From Lachnospiraceae bacterium (GTDB lineage: Bacteria; Bacillota; Clostridia; Lachnospirales; Lachnospiraceae), in assembly GCA_024691065.1 (NCBI GenBank), contig JAILOA010000290.1:1-9051 (forward strand): a stretch of 9,051 bases of DNA, read 5' to 3'. Position numbers and translations under genes: made by a program. This document shows positions 1 to 7,552 of this stretch, one piece after another (the stretch's first letter is position 1; every line of letters begins with the position of its first letter). Under the pieces are notes generated by a model that made no database searches, had not been told where the DNA came from, and was given only the letters and a program-made list of their open reading frames with translations.

Positions 1-49
1 AATTTGAAAATCACGGAATTTCTTAGTCTGCTTTCCTCATACTCTTATT

Positions 50-78
50 ATTCTACATTAAAATCATACATATATCAA
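50..78 (-). promoter_or_regulatory. Putative sigma-A promoter directed leftward
   Basis: On the minus strand, TTGATA (78-73) is followed by exactly 17 nt and then TAGAAT (55-50). Each hexamer matches 5 of 6 consensus bases. Transcription would begin near position 43 and leave the window to the left, implying a divergently oriented gene there. AT-rich DNA produces chance matches, so the exact spacing is the main support. Confidence 0.35.
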
Positions 79-139
79 ATACTTTAAACAGATTTTACAT
101 TAAAGCTACCTCTAATCCCTTCTTTTCCTACTTTAAAAA

Positions 140-149
140 GGGTATACCC
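140..149. promoter_or_regulatory. Perfect 10-bp palindrome, possible operator
   Basis: GGGTATACCC is a perfect inverted repeat. It lies 26 bp upstream of the proposed rightward -35 element and between the two opposing promoter candidates, a plausible place for a regulator of either direction. The dyad does not extend beyond 10 bp (A139 opposite G150), and I do not recognise it as the site of a specific regulator. A 10-bp palindrome can occur by chance. Confidence 0.2.
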
Positions 150-175
150 GGATTCTCATAAAAATTTATATCATA

Positions 176-204
176 TTGCAAATAACTCTTTTTTGATGTA
201 AAAT
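176..204 (+). promoter_or_regulatory. Putative sigma-A promoter of the EF-G-like gene
   Basis: TTGCAA (176-181) and TAAAAT (199-204) are separated by exactly 17 nt. The -35 matches 4 of 6 consensus bases, the -10 matches 5 of 6. Transcription would start near 211, giving an untranslated leader of about 190 nt before the ATG at 403. This is the best rightward candidate in the intergenic region. Confidence 0.4.
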
Positions 205-270
205 AGAAACATTGATACACGTGATTTTTTTGATTTTCACCCGATTATTTTAATGCTGACTGCTGAGAGT

Positions 271-299
271 TTTACATATTTTTATTTATTAAATACTAT
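271..299 (+). promoter_or_regulatory. Alternative, weaker rightward promoter candidate
   Basis: TTTACA (271-276, 5 of 6) and TACTAT (294-299, 4 of 6) are 17 nt apart. Use of this site would shorten the leader to roughly 95 nt. The -10 is poorer than that of the upstream candidate, and the surrounding DNA is so AT-rich that it may be fortuitous. Confidence 0.18.
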
Positions 300-402
300 A
301 CTTTATTTAAATACTTATATTTATATATTAAAATAATTGTCTGATTTTCAAACACCGAGGCCTTTTTCGGGCCGGTAGCTTATTCGAAAGGAGCATCTTA
401 TT

Positions 403-2487
403 ATGAAGGTATTTACAACAGACAAAATTCGTAACGTAGTTTTACTGGGTCACGCAGGTTGTGGCAAGACAAGTCTCGTTGAGGCAATGGCATTTCTTTC
501 TAATATTACTAACCGTATGGGGACGGTTGAGGCAGGAAATACAATCAGTGATTATGAAAAAGAAGAGGTAAAGCAGCAGTTTTCCATAAAGACTTCTGTG
601 GTACCTATTATTTGGGATGGGTATAAGGTTAATATTATGGATACTCCTGGAAGCTTCGATTTCATCGGGGAGGTTGAGGAGGCTGTGAGCGTTGCTGATG
701 CAGCCATCATTGTAATCTCGGGTAAAGCAGGAATAGAAGCAGGAACCAGGCGTGCGTGGGATATTTGTGAGAAAAACAAATTGCCACGCATGATTTTTGT
801 AACCGATATGGATATAGACGATGCCAGCTACCGTCAGGTAGTACAGGATTTGCAGGAGCTCTACGGCAAGAGGATTGCACCGTTCCACTTCCCGATCAGA
901 GAGAACGGTAAATTTGTTGGTTATGTAAATGTAATTCAGCAGAAAGCAAAACGCTGGAATGACAAAGGTACGGTTGATAAATCCGACGTCCCTGATTATT
1001 CGCAGGAAAACCTTGAAATCTTCCGCGACGTGCTTATCGAGACCGTTGCTGAAACAAGCGAAGAGTTTATGGACCGTTATTTTGAGGGAGATGAGTTCTC
1101 CGAGAATGAAATCCGTCAGGCTCTCCGTACCAATGTTTATGATTCTTCCATAGTTCCTGTACTCATGGGATCTAATCCTCAGGCAAGAGGTATGTACACA
1201 CTTATGGCTGATATTATCAAATATTTCCCAAGTCCTGATCAGAAGGAATGCGCCGGAATTAATACATTGAACAATGAAATATTCAATGCCGATTACGACT
1301 TTTCAAAGCCAAAATCAGCATATATATTTAAGACAATGGTTGACCCTTACATCGGTAAATACTCTTTAATAAAAGTCAATTCAGGTGTCCTTAAGACGGA
1401 CGATATGCTCCTTAATTATCATAGAGAAACAGAAGAAAAAATCGGAAAACTTTACGTAATCAGGGCAAATAAGGTTGAAGAAGTTCCTGAGCTTCATGCG
1501 GGTGACATAGGTGCTCTTGCAAAACTTCAAAGTGCCCAGACCACGGATTCCCTTTCAACCTCAAAGAATCCAATTGCTTACATCAGAGCTTCTATCTCCA
1601 AGCCTTATGTATTCCTTCGTTATGTAGCAAAGAAGAAAGGTGATGAAGATAAGATTTCACAGGCCATAAGCAAGATGATGGCAGAAGATCCTACTCTTAA
1701 GCATGTAAATGACAGCGAAAGCGAGCAGACTCTGTTATATGGAATCAGTGAGCAGCATTTGGAAATCACAAAGAATATTATGCTTGAGAAATATAAAGTC
1801 GATATTGACTTTATGACTCCGAAAATTGCATTCCGTGAAACAATTCTCAAGAAATCAGACACTGAATATAAATATAAGAAGCAGACAGGTGGTCACGGAC
1901 AGTATGGTCATGTTAAGATGACATTCGAGCCTTCGGGAGACCTTGAAAACCCATATATCTTCGAGCAAACAGTAGTTGGCGGTACTGTTCCTAAGAACTA
2001 CTTCCCGGCTGTTGAAAAGGGTATTGCCGAAGCTGTTAAGCACGGTCCGCTCGCAGATTATCCGGTTCTTGGTGTTAAGGCTGTCTTGTATGATGGTTCC
2101 TACCATCCGGTTGACTCATCGGAGCATGCATTTAAGCACGCCGCAATCCACGCATTTAAGCATGGTTTCATGGAAGCAGGTCCTGTACTTATGGAACCTA
2201 TCGCAAGCATAAAGGTTACTGTCCCTGATGAATTCACCGGTGATGTAATGGGTGACTTTAATAAGCATCGTGGCAGGGTTCTCGGTATGACTCCTATGGA
2301 TACAGGATATCAGGAAATTAATGCTGAGATTCCTTATTTAGAGCTTATCGGATATGATGCAAGGCTCCGTTCCATAACCAGAGGTTACGGTACATTTTCA
2401 TATGAATTTGTAAGATATGAACAGGCTCCTAAGGATATTGCCAATAAAGAAATAGCGGCTGCCGAGGAAGCAAAGCAAAATAAGTAA
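403..2487 (+). CDS. Elongation factor G-like protein (EF-G2 family) with altered GTPase motifs
   Basis: This 694-residue cytoplasmic translational GTPase paralogue has the EF-G length and domain order. The G domain (about 8-275) has P-loop GHAGCGKT at 16-23, a switch I of QFSIKTS type (59-65) and G3 DTPG at 80-83. Domain II is about 300-385, domain III about 395-475, domain IV about 476-600 (QTGGHGQYG at 494-502) and domain V about 600-675 (GDVMGDFNKHRGRVLGM). The switch I form fits the EF-G-like/EF-G2 family rather than housekeeping EF-G, which has RGITI. Two key sites differ from EF-G: G4 is TDMD (134-137) instead of NKMD, and the residue after DTPG is Ser84 instead of the catalytic His. 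Guanine specificity or hydrolysis may therefore be reduced, while ribosome-binding domains look intact. The start is supported by AAAGGAG (387-393), 9 nt before the ATG. Genomes often label such genes fusA2. Family assignment is firm; the physiological role is unknown. Confidence 0.93.
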   Translation: MKVFTTDKIRNVVLLGHAGCGKTSLVEAMAFLSNITNRMGTVEAGNTISDYEKEEVKQQFSIKTSVVPIIWDGYKVNIMDTPGSFDFIGEVEEAVSVADAAIIVISGKAGIEAGTRRAWDICEKNKLPRMIFVTDMDIDDASYRQVVQDLQELYGKRIAPFHFPIRENGKFVGYVNVIQQKAKRWNDKGTVDKSDVPDYSQENLEIFRDVLIETVAETSEEFMDRYFEGDEFSENEIRQALRTNVYDSSIVPVLMGSNPQARGMYTLMADIIKYFPSPDQKECAGINTLNNEIFNADYDFSKPKSAYIFKTMVDPYIGKYSLIKVNSGVLKTDDMLLNYHRETEEKIGKLYVIRANKVEEVPELHAGDIGALAKLQSAQTTDSLSTSKNPIAYIRASISKPYVFLRYVAKKKGDEDKISQAISKMMAEDPTLKHVNDSESEQTLLYGISEQHLEITKNIMLEKYKVDIDFMTPKIAFRETILKKSDTEYKYKKQTGGHGQYGHVKMTFEPSGDLENPYIFEQTVVGGTVPKNYFPAVEKGIAEAVKHGPLADYPVLGVKAVLYDGSYHPVDSSEHAFKHAAIHAFKHGFMEAGPVLMEPIASIKVTVPDEFTGDVMGDFNKHRGRVLGMTPMDTGYQEINAEIPYLELIGYDARLRSITRGYGTFSYEFVRYEQAPKDIANKEIAAAEEAKQNK

Positions 2488-2545
2488 TTCAAGGATTTGT
2501 AAGATGTTTGATATATTATTACCAAAAAATCATCCCTTGAGTAAT

Positions 2546-2552
2546 AAGGAGG
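2546..2552 (+). promoter_or_regulatory. Ribosome binding site of the cysteine peptidase gene
   Basis: AAGGAGG closely matches the anti-Shine-Dalgarno complement and sits only 4 nt before the ATG at 2557, a short spacing. It fixes the start, because the N-terminus it yields is a well-formed signal peptide. The 69-nt gap to the preceding stop codon has no T-tract terminator and no well-spaced promoter, so read-through transcription from the EF-G-like gene is possible. Confidence 0.7.
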
Positions 2553-2556
2553 TTTT

Positions 2557-5500
2557 ATGAAAATCAAAAAAAATAACAACAAAACAATTAATACACTTAT
2601 TAAAAGGGCTGCCGTACTTTTTACGGCGGCGACCCTTTCTCTCGGAGGCGGTTTTTTGGTTGATAATGTATCTTCAAAAGCAACTTTAATCGATAATGAA
2701 GATTTTACCTTAAATACTTCAAATATGACGGAAAAAGAGAAACACGACTATGAAATTGCCAGAAAATATGATGAAATTTTAGCAAATAACGCTATTAATT
2801 TTAAAAAGCCTAATATACCGGAGATAAAAATCCAAACTAAAAGCAATAAAAATAATATATTGAAGGCAGCCTTAAAGGAGAAATATGATCCGAGAAAATA
2901 CGAAGATAATTGTCTTTCTCCGGTAAAGGATCAGGGTAATTACGGAACCTGTTGGACTTACGCTTCCCTGGAATGTTTACAGGACAGCTATCATGTAAAA
3001 AATCCTCATTCCTCTAAGCTTGACTTTTCGGAATGGGCTTTAGCATATTTCAGTTATGCTGCCCCAAACGGTATTTCCAATGATCCTTTATCTCTTACTA
3101 CAGATAGCAGATATTATTCTAAATACACCGATGGCAGCTTAGATTTTTATCAAGGGGGAGGAGATGCTATATATTCTTTTCCTACAATGGTCTCAGGTCT
3201 TGGACTTGTAGATGAAGAAAATGCGCCATATACGGAAATGGATAATTTGTTAAGAAACGATGAATTGGCCACTCTTCCAATGTCACTTGGTGCCGATAAA
3301 AGTAAATATTTTGTGGATTCATTTTTCTATGTCCCATATGATGAAGATAATCTCGATTCCATAAAACAAAATATATTGGAATATGGTGCAGGCGAACTTT
3401 ACTATGCTTCCGATTCTAAATATTATGATTATAAATATTCATCGTTCTACAATGACACCTGTGATTCGGCTAATCATGCTGTTAGTGTTGTTGGATGGAA
3501 TGATAATTATCCAAAGGAGTACTTCCGTGTAACTCCGGAAAATGATGGTGCCTGGCTTATAAAAAACAGTTGGGGTGATTCATTTTGCGATGGCGGTTAC
3601 TTTTGGATTTCATATGAAGATACAACCATTTCTGATTATATTTTATTCTCTTCTTTGAATGACAATAATACCGATTGCATATTCCAGTATACTAAAAATC
3701 TATATTCTTATATGGATTCTTTTGATAACAATAATACTTCAATTTGTAATCAATATACTGCTGAGTTTGATACCGGAATCGAAAAAGTCGGTTATTGGTT
3801 CTCTAAAAATCAAACGTTACATTTTGAATTAATAAAAAATACAACTGCAGCTAATAGCTCTCTAAAAAAATGTTGCGCTGAAGTTACTTTTACTGCTCCC
3901 GAATATGGTTTCTACACTCTTGATTTGGAAGCCGTTAATAATATGAATACACAAATCATAAAAGGCAGTAATTTTGTTATTAAGGTTACCGACGAAACAG
4001 ATTTAAATATGGATGAAGGCGTTGATGAATATAAGGACATTTATACTGTTTCTTACTGCGAAAGTTCCGAATTAAAAAATAATATGTTTTGTATGACAGA
4101 TTATTATAACGAATACGAAGAAGAATCGAAAAAAAATCGTAGTTTTTATTCCGAAGACGGTGGAAATACATATAATACATTATGTCTTAGGGGCGATAAT
4201 TTTAAGTATTCCTTATTTGATATAAAATTATATGCCGATATTACAGAAGATGATAACATAAGTAATGATTTGGAAATTCCTGAAAATATAAATGTTAAAT
4301 ATACCAATGAAATCTTAAAACCTGAGGAGGCATCCGTAATTTCCATCTATGAAGCATCGGATTCAGCCTCTAAGTCCCTTATAAACGGTCGTTGTAATAT
4401 GACATTTACTTTGGATAATCCTGAAATCGCTTATATCGATAAGCTTGGAAGAGTTTTTCCTAAAAAGCCCGGAACATCCAAGCTTACCATTACAATCTTC
4501 AATGTTAAATATAAAACAACATTAAATATAACATCGCAACCAATAACTTCATTAACAAAGGCCAATAATTATGCAACCGAGGACAATCCGGAACCTGTAA
4601 GTTTATCCACGGTATATGCCATAAATTATGATAAAAGCTCTAATATATGTTATGATGACCTTAAATACGAAGGTTTTATATATGAGGACGGTAAATATGT
4701 TGCTTCAGAAGATATAATTATAAGGAATAACGGTACATTTTCAGTTTTCAAAAATAATTCAAAATATAAAATTACAGTAACTTACAATCCTGATGAGAAT
4801 ACTAATTATTCTTTGGATTTATATTATGAAACAATATTTAATTTTAAAGAATGTAAAAATCTATCGGATATTCACATTTATGGAAGCGAATACAGAAATT
4901 TAACAGAAAATTTCTTTATTTATGATTTTGATAAATCCGTGGATTGTTTGCTTAATTTTGAAGAAGACGGTTATTTGGAAGATCAATCTGATTATATTTA
5001 TATATATTCAATGAGCAGTAAAGAAAAAATAGATGACTTTACTAAGTTGGATTATTTAAATATGGATGAAAACACAGATGAAGAATCCGATATTAAATTC
5101 ATAAATAAATATACCGGAGATGAATTTTTAAATGGAATTCATTTTTTCGGAAAAACCTTGTTAGTATTATTTAAGAGTGATACCTACATGACGGATGTCG
5201 GATTTAAAATGACCGATGAAATAACACCTGTCGAAGACGGTATCAACAGAATCAGTGAAATATTACCTAAGGAAACAGTTGAAGATGGTGTATATAAATT
5301 AAACCTCGGCGATGAGATTGATTTATATGATCTTGTATATGTCACACCTACAACCTGTTCTTCCATTTCAGTGGCACCGTCAAAATCCGCAGTTGATTAT
5401 GTTGTTATTAATGCCGAAAATTATTCATCCTGTGCGGATATAGATGATGACAACGTGCTGACAGCCAATAAATGCGGCGAATTCGATGTATACTTCAACA

Positions 5501-7299
5501 GCAAACTAAATGATGATATCGGAGATGAGAGTAAACAGTTAAAAATTACCATTAAAATAGAATCCGATACACCGCTTAACAGTCTTAACTTCAGCAAAAA
5601 ATACGAAGGTAAATTAACACTGGAAAGAAATACCTTTGATACTCTGGAATTTGAAGAGGGCGAAGATGCTTATAAATATAACATCAAATATACCTTTGAA
5701 GGATCATGTATCAGTATTAACGAAGACAATGAAATATATGGATTACTTCTTGGAACCACAACGGTTACGGCCAGTTACGGGGATTTAAGCACTAAACTTG
5801 AGGTTTCTGTTGTACTTCCTGAAAACCCTGACATTGAGTCATTGCAATCTCCACATAATTATATTGCGGATACTGCAGAAAAATATTATTACACCTACAA
5901 AGAAGACGGAGAAGCGGTTGATTGTGAAGCGCTTGAGATACATTTTGATCATGAATCCGAAATATCCGATAAAGATAAAGTAGAGGTATTCGATAAAGAC
6001 GGTAACTTGATAGAAACCATCACCAATAACTATATGTATATAAGTAATTATAGATTAGTTGTTCCCGGAAATGCTTTCCAAATAGTCTTTACAACCGTAA
6101 AGGAAACAGATGATGAAGGAACGGAATCAGAAAAACCATATGGATTTAAAGTAAAGGAAGTGACTCCTGTAACACTACCTACGGATTTTACAATTGATGA
6201 TATAAAGGTAAATATAGCGAAGGTTGTTTATAATTCCGAAAAAAAAGTACCGATTACTTTACCTGAAGATGAAGAAGATGCATATATCATGCCAAAGGTA
6301 GTTTCCGAAGAAAGAAATACTGATATTTGTTTCTGTTATGCATTCCTTAATGAATTATTTATACAGTCATACAAAGAAGTAGGAAGTAGCACATTTGAAA
6401 TTCAGGTTCTGACTAAGAACGGATATGTAACAAAATCTTTTACAGTTGAATATTATGATGATCCAAATGAGACTGAGGCTCCTTCGGAAACTCCTGAATC
6501 AACTGATAGTCCTGAAGCCACAGAAACTCCGACTATTGAACCTGTTAAAACAGATAGTCCTGAAGCCTTTGATACTTCAACTCCAAGTGCAACACAACCT
6601 TCTACTCCAAGCGCAACGGATGAGATATCTCCGTCCGAAACTGAAACTACTGCTCCTTCTGATACCGGCACACCTGTTATAACCAATGAGCCGGCAGACA
6701 GTAATGTTCCGGAAGCAACTGACAGTGAGGTTCCAAGTACAAATCCTGAAGAAAGCATAAAACCTTCAGAAACCTCCATTCCTGAAGACACCGGTATTCC
6801 TGATGTAACCGATAACCCTGAAGAAAGCACTATCCCTAAGGAAAGTGCTAAACCTAAGGAAACAGAAGGTGCAGCTCCTACTACCGCTCCCGGCGAGACA
6901 GTAAGCCCTGCAAACAATACTCCGGTTCCTACATCAGGTAACACATCAGCAGCTACCGTTACCACACAATCATCCATAAATACAACAATGCAATATATAA
7001 AGCCTCCTAAGGTAGTTATTAAAAAGATTAAGGCTAAAAAGAAAAAGCAATTGATTGTAAAATGGAAAAAGCTTGAAGGTATATCGTATTATCAAATTGA
7101 TTATTCAAAGAAAAAGAAATTTAAATCTTACAAGAGAAAGAGCTATAAAGCAGATAAAAAGAAATGTACCATTAAAAAGCTTAAATCCAAAAAGAAATAC
7201 TATATCAGAATAAGAGCTGTTAATGAATATCCTGACGGAACAGGAAATGTAATTACGGTCTACGGTGATTGGACCAAAGAAAATAAAAAGACAAAATAA
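2557..7299 (+). CDS. Secreted C1A (papain-type) cysteine peptidase, lectin-like/Ig-like multidomain surface protein
   Basis: This 1580-residue secreted protein probably cleaves extracellular or wall-associated proteins. The signal peptide has basic residues 1-17, a hydrophobic core about 18-35, and likely cleavage after SKA at 42. A pro-region follows to about 108. The papain-like domain (about 109-365) keeps the whole active site: Gln126, Cys132 in GTCW, His307 in NHAVSVVGW and Asn337 in KNSWG. Residues about 378-560 resemble the lectin-like domain that follows C1 peptidases in Firmicutes. Beta-rich Ig/Big-like segments follow to about 1300, the clearest at 575-658 ending in KPGTSKLTITIFNVKYKTTL. 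An acidic Pro/Thr/Ser/Glu linker (about 1303-1478) leads to a lysine-rich FN3-like domain (about 1483-1573). There is no LPXTG motif or C-terminal membrane segment, so retention may rely on the basic tail. Cysteine is unusually frequent (24). It may be cotranscribed with the EF-G-like gene and is followed by a strong terminator. Peptidase assignment is firm; the domain borders after 365 are estimates and the substrate is unknown. Confidence 0.93.
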   Translation: MKIKKNNNKTINTLIKRAAVLFTAATLSLGGGFLVDNVSSKATLIDNEDFTLNTSNMTEKEKHDYEIARKYDEILANNAINFKKPNIPEIKIQTKSNKNNILKAALKEKYDPRKYEDNCLSPVKDQGNYGTCWTYASLECLQDSYHVKNPHSSKLDFSEWALAYFSYAAPNGISNDPLSLTTDSRYYSKYTDGSLDFYQGGGDAIYSFPTMVSGLGLVDEENAPYTEMDNLLRNDELATLPMSLGADKSKYFVDSFFYVPYDEDNLDSIKQNILEYGAGELYYASDSKYYDYKYSSFYNDTCDSANHAVSVVGWNDNYPKEYFRVTPENDGAWLIKNSWGDSFCDGGYFWISYEDTTISDYILFSSLNDNNTDCIFQYTKNLYSYMDSFDNNNTSICNQYTAEFDTGIEKVGYWFSKNQTLHFELIKNTTAANSSLKKCCAEVTFTAPEYGFYTLDLEAVNNMNTQIIKGSNFVIKVTDETDLNMDEGVDEYKDIYTVSYCESSELKNNMFCMTDYYNEYEEESKKNRSFYSEDGGNTYNTLCLRGDNFKYSLFDIKLYADITEDDNISNDLEIPENINVKYTNEILKPEEASVISIYEASDSASKSLINGRCNMTFTLDNPEIAYIDKLGRVFPKKPGTSKLTITIFNVKYKTTLNITSQPITSLTKANNYATEDNPEPVSLSTVYAINYDKSSNICYDDLKYEGFIYEDGKYVASEDIIIRNNGTFSVFKNNSKYKITVTYNPDENTNYSLDLYYETIFNFKECKNLSDIHIYGSEYRNLTENFFIYDFDKSVDCLLNFEEDGYLEDQSDYIYIYSMSSKEKIDDFTKLDYLNMDENTDEESDIKFINKYTGDEFLNGIHFFGKTLLVLFKSDTYMTDVGFKMTDEITPVEDGINRISEILPKETVEDGVYKLNLGDEIDLYDLVYVTPTTCSSISVAPSKSAVDYVVINAENYSSCADIDDDNVLTANKCGEFDVYFNSKLNDDIGDESKQLKITIKIESDTPLNSLNFSKKYEGKLTLERNTFDTLEFEEGEDAYKYNIKYTFEGSCISINEDNEIYGLLLGTTTVTASYGDLSTKLEVSVVLPENPDIESLQSPHNYIADTAEKYYYTYKEDGEAVDCEALEIHFDHESEISDKDKVEVFDKDGNLIETITNNYMYISNYRLVVPGNAFQIVFTTVKETDDEGTESEKPYGFKVKEVTPVTLPTDFTIDDIKVNIAKVVYNSEKKVPITLPEDEEDAYIMPKVVSEERNTDICFCYAFLNELFIQSYKEVGSSTFEIQVLTKNGYVTKSFTVEYYDDPNETEAPSETPESTDSPEATETPTIEPVKTDSPEAFDTSTPSATQPSTPSATDEISPSETETTAPSDTGTPVITNEPADSNVPEATDSEVPSTNPEESIKPSETSIPEDTGIPDVTDNPEESTIPKESAKPKETEGAAPTTAPGETVSPANNTPVPTSGNTSAATVTTQSSINTTMQYIKPPKVVIKKIKAKKKKQLIVKWKKLEGISYYQIDYSKKKKFKSYKRKSYKADKKKCTIKKLKSKKKYYIRIRAVNEYPDGTGNVITVYGDWTKENKKTK
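6463..6990 (+). repeat. Low-complexity coding linker with degenerate repeats
   Basis: This stretch encodes the Pro/Thr/Ser/Glu-rich linker of the peptidase (about residues 1303-1478). Repeat units are degenerate rather than a clean array. The 15-mer GATAGTCCTGAAGCC occurs at 6505-6519 and 6553-6567 (encoding DSPEA), and an NPEES-coding segment occurs twice about 72 bp apart. All spacings are multiples of three. At protein level it is an extended, probably flexible stalk that carries the basic C-terminal domain away from the catalytic and Ig-like parts. Confidence 0.7.
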
Positions 7300-7305
7300 A
7301 AGCAA

Positions 7306-7320
7306 GCGCCTGCAAGGCGC
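7306..7320 (+). other. Small GC-rich hairpin after the peptidase stop codon
   Basis: GCGCC (7306-7310) and GGCGC (7316-7320) can pair around a 5-nt TGCAA loop, only 6 nt after the stop codon. No T-run follows, so it is not a terminator by itself. It immediately precedes the real terminator hairpin and may protect the transcript 3' end or help terminator folding. Confidence 0.4.
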
Positions 7321-7328
7321 ACTCTAAT

Positions 7329-7364
7329 AAAACACCCCGAAGCATAACGCTCCGGGGTGTTTTT
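7329..7364. terminator. Rho-independent terminator, probably bidirectional, between convergent genes
   Basis: ACACCCCG (7332-7339) pairs with CGGGGTGT (7353-7360). After one A/C mismatch the stem continues with AGC/GCT around an ATAAC loop. On the plus strand it is followed by a run of five T (7360-7364). On the minus strand the left flank reads as TTTTATT, so it can also end transcripts of the convergent gene after they cross the 66-bp repeats. It lies 29 nt past the peptidase stop codon. Confidence 0.9.
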
Positions 7365-7387
7365 ATAAATTACATTATTTACTTATT

Positions 7388-7413
7388 AACCGGACACTGA
7401 CTTTATTCCGGTT
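7388..7413. repeat. Short inverted repeat bordering the 66-bp array
   Basis: AACCGG (7388-7393) and CCGGTT (7408-7413) are perfect 6-bp inverted arms separated by 14 nt. The right arm is the beginning of the first 66-bp unit, so the array starts exactly at this dyad. CCGG is also the junction sequence between units (7474 and 7540). Whether it is a real structure or an accident of the repeat boundary cannot be told. Confidence 0.35.
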
Positions 7414-7539
7414 CTGAATTCTACTTAACCTTTACGGTTGTCATAGCCTTCTTTTCTTTGACCTTAAGATGTCCCGGTCCTGAATTCTACTTAACCTTTA
7501 CGGTTGTCATAGCCTTCTTTTCTTTGACCTTAAGATGTC
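7408..7539 (-). repeat. Two tandem 66-bp units duplicating a stop-terminated C-terminal coding segment
   Basis: Units 7408-7473 and 7474-7539 are identical except for one base (T7413 versus C7479), and a diverged partial third copy starts at 7540 and runs into the 3' end of the minus-strand gene. Read on the minus strand, each unit encodes LKVKEKKAMTTVKVK followed by TAG. The gene itself ends ITVGAKKAVVTVKVK and TAG, a match at 9 of 15 residues. Stops lie at 7555-7553, 7489-7487 and 7423-7421, spaced exactly 66 bp (22 codons), so all three stay in one frame. The stretch is within the likely 3' untranslated region of the minus-strand transcript and is not expected to be translated normally. 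Confidence 0.9.
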
Positions 7540-7552
7540 CCGGTTCTGAATA

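Larger units (their letters stand above)
1..402. other. AT-rich intergenic region upstream of the EF-G-like gene
   Basis: Stops are frequent in all frames and no coding segment is convincing. The region holds a leftward promoter-like pair near its left end, a 10-bp palindrome, a rightward promoter-like pair, and a leader of about 190 nt before the EF-G-like start codon. Close to the start codon, 355-375 is a GC-rich patch with competing short pairings: CCGA 355-358 with TCGG 367-370, or GGCC 359-362 with GGCC 370-373. These are too short to call an attenuator. The arrangement suggests a divergent intergenic region whose left-hand gene lies outside the window; that is inference. Confidence 0.6.

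Noticed and set aside
355..375. GC-rich CCGAGG...GGCCGG patch as an intrinsic terminator or attenuator
   Set aside because: Possible stems are only 4 bp, mutually exclusive and not followed by a T-tract; the five T lie inside the loop.
2489..2540. TCAAGG (2489-2494) and CCTTGA (2535-2540) as a terminator between the first two genes
   Set aside because: The arms are only 6 bp with a loop of about 40 nt, and no T-run follows, so termination there is not supported.
6778..6800. IPEDTG in the peptidase linker as an LPXTG-like sorting signal
   Set aside because: It has one residue too many between Pro and Thr-Gly, and no hydrophobic segment plus basic tail follows; it is ordinary linker sequence.
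6453..6977. Minus-strand open frame of 174 codons inside the peptidase gene
   Set aside because: It is the complement of the Pro/Thr/Ser/Glu linker; biased codons there suppress stops on the other strand. Its Val/Ser/Gly-rich product has no independent support and no ribosome site was seen.
7408..7550. Repeated units considered as a CRISPR array
   Set aside because: The units are 66 bp, directly adjacent with no unique spacers, and clearly derived from a coding 3' end; no cas genes are visible.
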